Shown: positions 1-10,766 of the stretch, piece after piece
How positions within the stretch are numbered: position 1 is the first letter of the stretch
How the letters are laid out: every line of letters begins with the position of its first letter
From: Cladorhizidae sp. MBARI D1340-BT2
Lineage: Eukaryota > Porifera > Demospongiae > Poecilosclerida > Cladorhizidae
Reading direction: 5' to 3'
DNA: 64,000 nt
Assembly (NCBI GenBank): GCA_028752905.1
Contig: JAQNBH010000009.1
Span: 31,539,442-31,603,441, forward strand
Program-made: the position numbers and the translations under genes
Notes under the pieces: model-generated
What the model was told of the DNA's origin: nothing
The model's input: the letters and a program-made list of their open reading frames with translations, nothing else
Database searches by the model: none

Positions 1-590
1 CCTTGGATTCTTGGCAGACCAAAACCCATAGAACATGTTTAAAACTCATCTTCAAGGATCTCTCTATGCTTCAATGTTAACATACCTACCTATGTATTCC
101 CCCCACCCACCCCTCCCCTGCGTGCAGTAGGTCCCTTCATAGAACTTGTAGTACCACAGGACTCCAAATCTACATTGCACGTCCATGACTGTTCTGTTTC
201 TCAATTGCTGAATAAAAGGATCAGCCAGTGGGTTCGTCAATGATGCAGTCAAGCAAATACATGTGCGGTATGATTCGATGACATGTAGCTAACGCACGCA
301 CTTGTGCTATTAGCTGTAATAATATTCATTGATTGTACTGAGCATGCCCACAAGGTTACCATGACTGCAAGGTTACTATGACTACAACGTTACCATATAT
401 CTAGCCCTAGCTGAAATGACTCGTGAAGGAGCTTCATCAGAACCAGCAGTCCTCCATATCTCCCAGTTTGAGGGTTTACCAGTCACAACTAAGCAGTTGC
501 AGGCAAGTTGCTGCACAACTGTCTAAAGTCTTTAGTGTTGAAGAAAGGGTGGCCCAAGAGGTTTGACTCATTACTATGACCGTATTGCCT
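1..590. other. Intergenic, left flank of dead gypsy element
   Basis: No gene is supported. A 38-bp block at 313-350 recurs in direct orientation at 2512-2549 with about four differences, on either side of the gypsy pol remnant, so it may be a scrap of long terminal repeat. Short repeats built on 'aaggttacc/actatgac' follow at 353-400. From about 420 the sequence begins to resemble decayed pol, but no clean frame can be drawn. Confidence 0.4.
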
Positions 591-2460
591 CTGTTGGGAG
601 GAACTTACTGTTGAACAAAATTGTGTACTCTGGGAGATTCATGTCATCGTTAAAAACATACGAAGATGTTGGATTAACTACGCCATGGTCATCCCGGTAT
701 TAGCCGTATGAAGTCCATTGCATATGGTTATTTATGGCGTCCTGGGCTGGATAAGGCTATTGAGGACTTAAACATTTGCCAGGAGTGTCAGTTTGTGAAA
801 TACGCTCCCGTCCACTTTCCCAATGCACCCATGGTGTGACTAAAACCATGGCAACAATTGGATCTTGACTTTCAGGGATTTATTTTCCTCGTGGCAGTTG
901 ATGCCCACTTTAAGTGGCTGCAAGTTGAGATCATATTATGATGACTACCACTGCAGGAAAGACTGTTGAGGTGTTGAGACATTTGCTTGCTGCTTATGAA
1001 TTGCCAGAATAAGGTGCTACTGACAACTGTCCTCAATTCAACTCTGAGGATTTTGCAGCATTTATGAAGCCGAGTGGCATCAAACACATGAAGTGCACCC
1101 TCTCATCCTCTTCAAACACATATGAAGTGCACCCTCTCATCCTCTTCAAACACATATGAAGTGCACCCTCTCATCCTCTTCAAACACATACGAAGTGCAC
1201 CCTCTCATCCTCTTCAAACACATATGAAGTGCACCCTCTCATCCTCTTCAAACACATATGAAGTGCACCCTCTCATCCTCTTCAAACACATACGAAGTGC
1301 ACCCTCTCATCCTCTTCAAACACATATGAAGTGCACTCTCTCATCCTCTTCAAACACATACGAAGTGCACCCTCTCATCCTCTTCAAACACATATGAAGT
1401 GCACCCTCTCATCCTCTTCAAACACATATGAAGTGCACCCTCTCATCCTCTTCAAACACATATGAAGTGCACCTTCTCATCCTCTTCAAACACATATGAA
1501 GTGCACCCTCTCATCCTCTTCAAACACATATGAAGTGCACCCTCTCATCCTCTTCAAACACATATGAAGTGCACCCTCTCATCCTCTTCAAACACATATG
1601 AAGTGCACCCGCTCATCCTCTTCAAACACATACGAAGTGCACCCTCTCATCCTCTTCAAACACATACGAAGTGCACCCTCTCATCCTCTTCAAACACATA
1701 TGAAGTGCACCCTCTCATCCTCTTCAAACACATACAAAGTGCACCCTCTCATCCTCTTCAAATGGATAGGCCTAGTGTTTCGTGCAGTCTAGTATAAACA
1801 TTGGAATGTCACTTCTGCATCGTCTCTCAAATTACTTCCTTACAGATAGGAGTCCTCCTCATGATACTACTGGGGATTCTCTCTGTTTGCTCTTTCCGTA
1901 TCATCAATTCGGATGTGCTTCGTCACAGCCTGGAAGCCCATGTCTTAGGTGAACAGAAGTTCACTTGTGACCAGAAAGTTCAATGCTAGGAGTTCTTTGT
2001 GGGACAAAGCATGATGGTAAGTAATTTACAACCAAGACATGAATAGTTTCTGCTGTGATTGTGGAGAGACTGGGTCTTGTTTCGTATCTGGTGGACTGAT
2101 CATCAAGTGGAGAGACACCTTGATCTTTTAAAGATTCCGTAGACCTGAATAGAGTAATGAAAATATGTCACATACTGCAGATCAACCCCTAGACAGCAGA
2201 TGACCCTGTACCTAATGTGAAGACCACACTGCCAACAGTAGCTCCACATTCTGCTCTTGATCCTCTCCCTGTTTCTGAGCTGCCTCCAGATCCTGTCGAT
2301 GTTGATTCAACGCTTTAGATCCTGTCGACGCTTCGTGATTCTTCACCTGTTGAACATAACTGAACCTGTTACACCATCTCCGTCTGCATCTGGAACTGGG
2401 GGAACTCCACCACCAGTGTTCACTGAACCATATCATGTCTTACCCTCTTAGGGATAGGAA
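590..2460 (+). mobile_element. Ty3/gypsy retrotransposon pol remnant (integrase region), dead
   Basis: Broken + strand frames read as the integrase half of a Ty3/gypsy polyprotein. Pieces seen are a YLWRPGLDKAIEDL-like stretch and CQECQ of the zinc-binding end (about 735-800), LDLDFQG and VDAHFKW (860-915), and TAGKTVEVLRHLLAAYELPE followed by TDNCPQFNSEDFAAFM (950-1070). Downstream come LTDRS near 1840, VERLGLVSYLVD near 2065-2100, and a YPLRDRKK-like end near 2440-2465. Several stops and frameshifts interrupt it. The stretch after GIKH, where integrases have a conserved P-x-H-P-x-S/A-N-G motif, is replaced by a 34-bp tandem array (1087-1763), after which the reading resumes. Gag, protease and RT are absent. 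This is a pseudogene and no function is expected. Confidence 0.8.
1087..1763. repeat. 34-bp minisatellite (about 20 copies) inside the integrase remnant
   Basis: Near-identical 34-bp units containing 'gaagtgcaccctctcatcc' run head to tail. The main variable site is cacataTg/cacataCg. Because 34 is not a multiple of three, a period of three units reads as a 34-residue protein repeat, which gives spurious frames. The unit matches the integrase codons on both sides: the first copy follows the codons for GIKH and the last runs into 'caaatgg', the expected SNG codons. The array therefore appears to have expanded in place from coding DNA. Confidence 0.93.
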
Positions 2461-2651
2461 GAAACAATGTGTTGTGCACCCTCAAGCTAAGTAGGGCGGA
2501 GTATGGGCTTTGCTGTAATAGAATTCATTAATTATACTGAGCATGCCCAATTATGGACTAATTACTAATTACTATTTTAATCTATGCACATTAATAATAG
2601 TCGATTCATCTTGGTAGTGCTTTGGTAGCTAGCACCTTTTGATAAGTGCTC

Positions 2652-2682
<31 letters not shown>

Positions 2683-5454
2683 AAAATATATCAAGTGCTA
2701 TATTATAAGCAGAGCAAATGACACATACTCAGTTTTTGCTGTTTGGTTTGTGAAGTTCTCCTGTGTAACTCTCCTTGAAGGTCTTGGCATCCCAGAAGCT
2801 CTGATTTGGTGTAGTCCTCCACTACATTATATACAAACAGAAAAACAAGCAAACAAAAATCAACAACTTGAACAAAGACAAAAAAAACCGTTGTTGTTGT
2901 TGTTAAAACTATGTTGGATTAAGGGCGGGGACGGGGGGAGACTAAACCATAAAATGTTCTTCCACTGGTCGAGTTGTCCCTCCCTCCTGGTCCCACCCTC
3001 CCTGGGTCCTCTGTTTGAGAGCCCATTAGAAAATGTTGCATAGGTATAACTATGCCAAAGCTACCTGCAAAGGGGGGAGGGGGTGGGGGGTAACTCAAAA
3101 CCTGAGTGCCTGAACTGGCTTCAAGTGTGGCTTTTATTGGAAAGTGCTAGACAGCAGAACTGTGTGGCAAGAGCTGCTTTGTGCAATGAGTGTATATTCA
3201 TTAGGCACTAACAAGTGGCTAGATGATCAACTGTGGCCACTGAAAATGTGATTGGTTGTGATGAAGAAAATTGATATTCATCAGGCCACTAGTGGTTATC
3301 CCTAATGAAAATACTCGTTGCATCTTCCTGTAACCATACTGCTATTTAGCACATTCCAGGTGGGAGTCAACCAATTCCGGCACTGACGTTTGACCCCCAC
3401 TTTTAGCTGCATGTAACTTTGGCATGATATTACATATTTTGGTATCAGAAGGGAGCACACAGAGATATCTATCTTTTGAGCTATACATCAACTTCATACA
3501 GTGATGTGTGCAAAATGTGTGGAGCTTTAGTCATAGCAATTTTATGATTTTTTTAGTACGAACGGAAGCAAGACTGGAGCCATAATGACACATTTGTGTA
3601 TATGATTTTTAAATGGTAGAGGATCATCTTACTGGTTGTCGTATACGTGGGTACAGTCTAGTTTTATTTCCTTTCTTAAAAAAAAAAAAAAATCAGGCCA
3701 ATTCAATATACTGTTGTTGTATATTTATCATTATTACTCATGCATAACTTGCATGCTATTTTTATACTCTCACAACCAATATACTCCAAACTGCATTGTG
3801 GCTATGAATCTGTCTGTAAAACACCTGAAATCGGTAAAGATCGTCAGTATTTTATTACTTGCTTGTACAAGTACACATTATTGCGTCTAGCCAGTTGCAG
3901 CCACATATTTTCGAGAAGTTAACAGTTAACAGCACAAATCTTCAACTAAACCAGGTAACTACTTATATGTAACCCATGGTCTATATGTGTATGCACAGGC
4001 ATCTGTATATACTAAACAAATAACATCTGCTATGATTGGAGTTATCTTGAGCAAGTTTTTTTTAATGAAATTGCTTGGCTATTTTTTTGGCTTAGTTAAC
4101 TGCCAACATTCACAAATAATTTATCATAAGACAATATATATATGTACGAGGCAAAAAATGTTACAAAATATGTATGTACATGTATTGGATTGACTGGTCA
4201 AACAATATATGAAACAAGAACTTACCAGTGCAGACAACAAACATTTCCAGGACCCAATCCCTATCAAAAACAAGTATATATAATACAAACAAAAAAAAGT
4301 AGTATAATAAAGGTCCTGCAAATGTTCGTGGTTCAAATTCTCTTTTTTTAATTCAAGCTGCCACCTACAAGAAGTTACTCAGTATAGCACCAGAATAACC
4401 AATCATAGATGTTATACTTTTTTACCCATGCTGAAGTATATATATGTGCCTATGTATTCATTATACATTATACACAGATACATGCATCATGTAGTTGCCT
4501 GGTTTTATTGAAGCTCTGTGCTTTCAACTATTGTCACAAGAGTAAACTTCTGAGGAAACTAACTGATCACTTCTTGATATAAAAACATGCAGCTGCTTGC
4601 TGACTCACTCGATGCATCGACGAGGTTTTGGGTATTTTGCTGAATCGAGAAACGGAGTAGTTGCTGAATAACAAATAGTCGTTGCAATGCAGTGGATAAT
4701 TTGGTGTCTTCTGATAGACGTTGTATGCAAGGGGATAAATGCACTACTGTTATTATTATTTATTTTATTTTATTCATTTTTGGGGCCTGCTTGAGAAGTT
4801 GTTATGTCAGTGCAGTTTGAGTGCAGTTTGAGGAGCAGAAGAGATTTTCAGCCCATCTGGAGTGATTATAATTTAATGCATATGTGAACGCATCAAGTAA
4901 AAATGGAACCTTAGGCACGCTCAATGAATTTGAGATACAAGAGTTTAAAGTTCTAGATGTATTGCTCAGCTATGGCACAGTAACAGTATCATACAAATCT
5001 CGTGGACTGATTGAGCCTTCATCGACAAAATATGCTCATCTTGTCAAAGTGTATATCTGCTGATCGCAGACCTGCTATGTTAGCTCTATAATTAGTTTGC
5101 AGTTTTTTTGTTTTTTTTGTCTCTTTTTATCAGTGTAATACCTCTTTTGTTATGTTTTCTTGTATATGACTTGATTTACTAAAAACACCTAACCCCTCTT
5201 TGATTGCAACAGGCATAACTCATACATGGTTAGATCTAGATGTGAAAAAAATTTGTGAAAAAACTTTTAGGTCAAATGTCTATTGAATGGCATCAAAAAC
5301 TCAACACAGCAGGTATGTGCCTAAAGTTCCATTTTTACTTGATGCGTTCACATAATATAAATGAATTTTAACCTTGCGGGGGGGGGTTGTCTATTAGACT
5401 TTGTCAAAAACAACAACTAATGAAGCAAGAACTTACCAATATACATTTATTTTA
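2461..5454. other. Intergenic; simple repeats and decayed element fragments
   Basis: No gene is supported. The region holds a (GA)n tract at 2650-2681, G-rich runs near 3074-3092 and 5380-5387, and an A-tract at 3679-3693. About 3405-3520 is a diverged relative of the internal sequence of the foldback elements at 9990 and 45443, sharing the 'gagcacacagag', 'ctatcttttgagctata' and 'catcaacttcatacagtg' pieces. Long A/T-rich open frames around 3636-4350 show no recognisable domain and are probably chance. Confidence 0.5.
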
Positions 5455-7970
5455 CAGGGCTGCCAACTCCCTTGTCTCATAAATACTAATACATGTTATT
5501 CAACTACGAATTTTATACCAGTTAAAACTCCAAATATATCCAAAGTATTATTAAAAAATACAAATACAATATACTGATATTTAGGAATGTTAGAGTAATA
5601 AGTTAACTGAGTTCAGAAATAGCATTCTTGCATCTTTGAAGCATTCTTGCTGTTGGTTTGAAGTCGAAACAAGGTTCCTTTGTGTTCACTTGCAATCGAA
5701 GCAATGCAGATAAAGTATCCACACTCAAACTATTTCGTACCTTGGTTTTATTCAGCCCAATATGACTAAATGTCCTCTCCAAATCTGCATTGCCATGGGG
5801 AATTATTATCACTGCTTTAGCTAACCTACTGAGGAGCTGATAACGAAATTCTCCAGAAACATCTTTGACTTGCCCAACTTGATGCCAGTAGCAATCACTG
5901 TCCTTTGTAGCAACAATTTCCGGAGGGAGCTCAGCAGTGCAGTAGTCAATAAATTCTTCATTAAGCTGACCTTTTTCGTCTTCTTTGATGACTTGTTTAA
6001 GGCATGATGCAATAAACAGTACCTGTCTAGCATATCCATACTCTTGGTTGTGAAGAGAAATCCAATTTAAATTTTTCAAAAAGTCATTATCAATCGGCAG
6101 TTTTTTAATAGCATACTTAGCTGCAGCCAACCAAAAATTTCTGCATGTCCCCCTGAACTTTCTGACTTCATTCGACAAGAGATCATTCTCACCAGAGAGA
6201 AAGCTTACTGCTTTTTGACCCGCAAATACTTCTTCTAGGGGAAGAAACTAGTCCTCATCATCTAGATTAAGAGCTGAAATATTAGCATTTTGCACAGAAG
6301 AGGGTGGAAAAAAACGTAGCAAAATCTTTTTTTTAAATGACTGGACCTCTTGGTGAAGGAAATGTATTGTAGGTGATTGCAATTGCATCGTTTTGTTAAA
6401 GGTGTTAATAATGGGCAATGAATCACTCAGAAACATTAAATATAATTTACACAGTGGATTCTCAAGACCAGTTTTTATTCTGAGAACAACAGCTTCTGTA
6501 CTTCTGAAATAAGAAAGAAGAGCATCAAACTGTTCTAGTAGTCTATTTACACAGACTTCCAAGCTTAGCCACCTCGTTTGTGCTGTTTTAAGCAACTTGT
6601 GCGGCTTGGTATTGGTGAAAACTTGAGAATTTTCAAAGGTGCGTTGACGTTTTGGGCTTTTATGGAAGAAATACCAAATTTGAACTGTAATATCATCAAG
6701 AATATCGGGCAAGACACTGCATGCATGATTAGCAATTAAGGCTGCTATGTGGCAATTACAGTGAAAGGCCATCAAAGAGGGCTGATTAGTTTTTAATTTA
6801 GTCATAACAGAATCTCTTTTTCCCAGCATGACATTAGCGCCATCAGAGCCCAGTCCCACTAGATTAGCATATTTTATAGGTCCATTGGCACTGAAATTAG
6901 AGTCTAGGACCTGGAATAAACTTACTGCATCAGCCTTCTGCACTGACTCCAACTTTAGGAAAAAGCAACAAACCTTTCCAGTGGTATTGTCAAAGAACCG
7001 GATCATAATACCGCATTGTTGGTTAACGGTAATGTCAGTAGTTTCATCTGTATGTAAGCTGAAAAACTTAGATTCATCAAGACGGGTAAGTAAATCAGAA
7101 ACTACTTCTTCAGCTACTACTTTCACAATAGCCGTGGCTTTAGTCCGGCCACATTTTATAGATTTTGCAATTGTAGAATCTGGAAAGAGGGCAGGAAACA
7201 ATTTTGAGCAGTGATCAGCTACCAAAAATGGAAGGTGATGCTCTGCTAGAAAGAAAGCAAATTTAACCTCTGCTGCTATGACACTCGCTTTGGTCCATCT
7301 CTGTTTCGAATGTATGAGGTAAGAGAGCTTGCAGATTCCACACTTTTACTTGCTGAAATATGCACAGCAGTCTGTTCATGTTTTCTCAGGTCTCTAGTGC
7401 CGCCATATGTAATGCCAATATCACGATTACATAATTTGCAGAATGCATAACATGAACCCTTTTTTGATAGCTTAGCCCACTTGAACTTATTAGAATAGTC
7501 TGGCTTGAATGCACAAACATACCTTGGCTTCTTAATCTTAGATGAGAAGCTATGCCGATCAGTATCTGTATCAACATTTTCATTAGTAGAACTGCCTTCT
7601 TGTTCCACAATGATGCTGGTGCTATACTCTGACAGTGACACTGACTGGTTAGAACTTCTACTAGCACTACTCACAATACTTGTCTCCTGAGGTCCCTGCT
7701 GATGACTGACAATGTGCTCTGCCATCACCTTCCCCAGGGTTAAAAGTTCTACAGAGCTAACAATAATTATTTTGAACTTTAAACCACCATGAACTTTGAA
7801 CCCCCAAAGCAGGTCTCGAGTTGCAATAGACTATAGTAGAGTCATAGTGTGATAATACTAAATAGTAGTAAGTACATAAATACAAAGATTATTAAAATAC
7901 ATCCAAAGTACTGTACAAGGTTAGAAAAATACAAATATTTGTATAAAATCTGAGTTGTTGGCAGCCTAGA
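5455..7970 (-). mobile_element. hAT-superfamily DNA transposon, nearly complete
   Basis: A 2.5-kb element with imperfect terminal inverted repeats. The left end begins CAGGGCTGCCAACTC (5455) and the right end reads GAGTTGTTGGCAGCCTAG (to about 7969), which is its reverse complement with a small insertion. A single transposase gene fills the minus strand. The flanking 8-mers (ttatttta; atttatag) share only a TTTAT core, so the expected 8-bp target duplication is not convincing. Confidence 0.75.
5603..7728 (-). pseudogene. hAT transposase with one frameshift and one in-frame stop
   Basis: Three minus-strand pieces form one transposase of about 700 residues. 7728-7276 holds a BED/TTF-like zinc finger (CKLCNRDIG ... 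LRKHEQTAVH). After a one-base shift near 7280, 7225-6248 holds the RNase-H-like catalytic core: HTDETTD (first Asp), GLGSDGANVMLG (second Asp), FHCNCHIAALIANHAC (the C-x2-H helix) and TRWLSLEV. After a single in-frame TAG at 6248-6250 the same frame continues to 5603 with LERTFSHIGLNKTKVRNSLS, which carries the catalytic Glu and the hAT dimerisation helix. With only two lesions the copy is fairly recent. The family also gave rise to domesticated zinc-finger genes, but the TIRs and breaks favour an ordinary dead transposon. Confidence 0.88.
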
Positions 7971-9989
7971 TTTATAGGACCTTTTACATAATAAAGACAA
8001 ATATTAAAAATATATATATATATTTTTAGATAAATCATGCCACCAGCTACTCTCACTGATTAGTGGTTAGCCAAATCTTGTTATTGACTGTACGTCTTGC
8101 TCAGCGAGGGGAGGATTGGTTGATCTGTTACACATAAAACACAGTGTAATTTCTTTACCGTGCAATTAAATGAAGGTTTAGCTCTGTTTAGATCTAATAT
8201 ATATATATATATATTGTGGAATTGTATTTATATTTGCTTTCAGGTTATTCTTCCAGAGCTTCCCACATCGAAAACAGTTGGATCTTCATACTCCTAGCAA
8301 ATACATTATCCTATATAGGCTATTCTTTTACTTTTCAGGCTTGCTCATCTCTTCATTATATAAACTAAAAGCAGTGTGTATTGATTGTGATTTTATTTAT
8401 CAGTAAGACAGTAACATGATGACATACAGCATGATTCCATATTGCGTTTGCACACATATATAGTGGAAATGGGGGGGGGGGGGGGGGGGGGGGGGCTAAG
8501 GGGTTGTTAATAACGAATTTTCTCAAGAATCAACTTTAATCTGCTCACACAATGTTTCGGCTAGTTTTGCAGTTGATTGTCAGTATATCAACTGAAAGTT
8601 CTTTGAGAGAAAACAAGTTTTTTTTAAACGGAATTTTTTTCCGCAAGATTTTACCAAGTCATGAGCATACGAGGTTCTTGGACAACGGTCAACAAACAAA
8701 TTGCGAGACTTAGAAGATTCCCACTTTCTCAGCAAGTAGTCTTTATGAACCTAAGTTAACATGAATGGACTTATGGCTAAGAATCTACGCATTAGTGAGA
8801 AACAATTTACCTTGAGGAAAAAAACCTTGAGGAAAAAAGGGGGCGACCTTTAGCTTTACACTTACACACTGGTTCTAAATCTGTCTATATATATATGAAC
8901 TTTGGATTAACCATAATCCAGCTTTGTAGCTTAGAATTGGGCAGTCCTCTCTGGCCAGTTATTATGCATTTCAGGACTAGATCAAACTGCTTACCATAAT
9001 GTTATGCAATGGAAGTACAGGATGGATTATATAGGTGCGATCTGTGTTTCTCTGAGCAGTTCTCCACATTTTCAACAACTGTTCTGTGGCTTTGGACCAA
9101 GGTAGAGATGCACAATTCCATGTAGTTGAAGATAATGAGGATGAAATCTCTGTGCTGACTTTCCTGGGTAGTTGGCAAGTAATCCCCTCCAACTTTCCTA
9201 AATGTCTCGTGTTGGTGAGTGTTTTTGTCCACCAAGCTGTATATATACCATTTATTCTCCTTGACTGATGTTTGTTGTTAAATCACTCTATTTTCCGAGT
9301 TCCTGTCACAACTGTCACTAAGGTAATCTAAGTTTGGGTGCATCCTGACAATCTGTTTCTCTGATCTATATAGCAATATATTATACATATCACGATAATT
9401 TCATCAGCACTGTACAGGTAGAGTTCAGCTATATATGGTTTGGGTCAAAGCAGTGGTTAGGGTTAAGGGCCAGGCAGGGTTGCTAGAATCAGAGGAATGG
9501 TTAAAGCTATCTGACAATGCTCGAAATACCATCAAATGACGAGCAAGGTTAAACGATGCTATAAAAAAATCTCGCAATGGAAGTTCATGCTATGTCGTCA
9601 AGCTGGAGCTTATGAGCAATAGAATGTGTAGTAGTAGCAGAAGCACTACCAGAAAATAATTTCTCTACAGGGTTTTGTGCTGGGTGAAGGGGGGGAGCAA
9701 GTGGTCATGCTCGGGCTTGCTATATAGTTGGCCTAACAGTCGAGACCATGGTAACCAGATTTCTGATGACCAGTTTGTCTAGTATTTGAAATGTCTTACT
9801 AGAACTAGAGATACAGCTCTGCCATGCATAATTTTGAATACCAAGCTTTTTGTTGATATATAGTCCTGCAGGGCCAGACCCTTGCTATGCTTGGATAAGG
9901 TCAGGTTTTGTTACATTTTTTACAGCGTGATTCGGAAGTGTTGGTTGAACATCAAGTTGATCACGAAAGTATATATATGCATTGCTTAA
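7971..9989. other. Intergenic; microsatellites and a decayed hairpin-repeat copy
   Basis: No gene is supported. Seen here are short AT dinucleotide tracts near 8010 and 8200, a long G run at about 8469-8495, and at 8525-8583 (minus) a decayed copy of the CTGATGA-18 nt-GAAAC hairpin repeat described in the findings. Open frames around 8977-9268 overlap on both strands without any recognisable motif. Confidence 0.45.
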
Positions 9990-10762
9990 GGGGGGACATC
10001 TGCACTTTTTTTTTTTTTTTTTTTTAACCTGTGGTTACAACTTTAGAGCTCAGTAGATTCTGCAAACTTCATGGTATGGACTTGATATATAGCTCAAAAG
10101 ATAGGTCTCTCTGTGTGCTCTCTTTTGATACTAAAATATGTTTCATAGGTATAACTATAGGCAAGTTACTAGACCCTAAAGCGGAGGGACCACAAAAACC
10201 TGAATCGCTCCAACCTCCATAGAAACCACTCTGAGTTGCGAAGTGCAAAAAAATTAAAAATGGTACAAGTGGCTAGAGGAAGCTCTAGAGTACGCAATGA
10301 CTATATTGAGTAGGCGTGAAAAATTTATTACCTGGTCAAGCGCGCGGTTGGAAAATTGAAGGCGTTGACAAGGCGACGCTTTGTCAACGCCTTCAATTTT
10401 CCAACCGCGCGCTTGACCAGGTAATAAATTTTTCACGCCTACTCAATATAGTCATTGCGTACTCTAGAGCTTCCTCTAGCCACTTGTACCATTTTTAATT
10501 TTTTTGCACTTCGCAACTCAGAGTGGTTTCTATGGAGGTTGGAGTGATTCAGGTTTTTGTGGTCCCTCCGCTTTAGGGTCTAGTAACTTGCCTATAGTTA
10601 TACCTATGAAACATATTTTAGTATCAAAAGAGAGCACACAGAGAGACCTATCTTTTGAGCTATATATCAAGTCCATACCATGAAGTTTGCAGAATCTACT
10701 GAGCTCTAAAGTTGTAACCACAGGTTAAAAAAAAAAAAAAAAAAAAGTGCAGATGTCCCCCC
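9990..10762. mobile_element. Foldback (palindromic) non-autonomous element, TTAA target site
   Basis: A nearly perfect inverted repeat: two arms of about 380 bp separated by only ~9 bp at 10371-10379. The arms begin GGGGGGACATCTGCAC, followed by a T-tract, and end with the exact complement. TTAA lies immediately outside both ends (9986-9989 and 10763-10766), the target duplication typical of piggyBac- or Kolobok-type elements. Mirror-image frames on both strands encode the same peptides, and this is a consequence of the palindrome. Very few arm-to-arm mismatches are visible (for example tcgctcc against tcactcc), so the copy is young or kept uniform. A second copy lies at 45443-46209. Confidence 0.9.
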
Positions 10763-10766
10763 TTAA

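Noticed and set aside
6828..7214. 128-codon + strand frame
   Set aside because: Antisense shadow of the hAT transposase catalytic core.
10031..10721. Identical 60-63-residue peptides on both strands
   Set aside because: They mirror the palindromic foldback element; a related peptide at 45924-46169 comes from the second copy. No protein motif.
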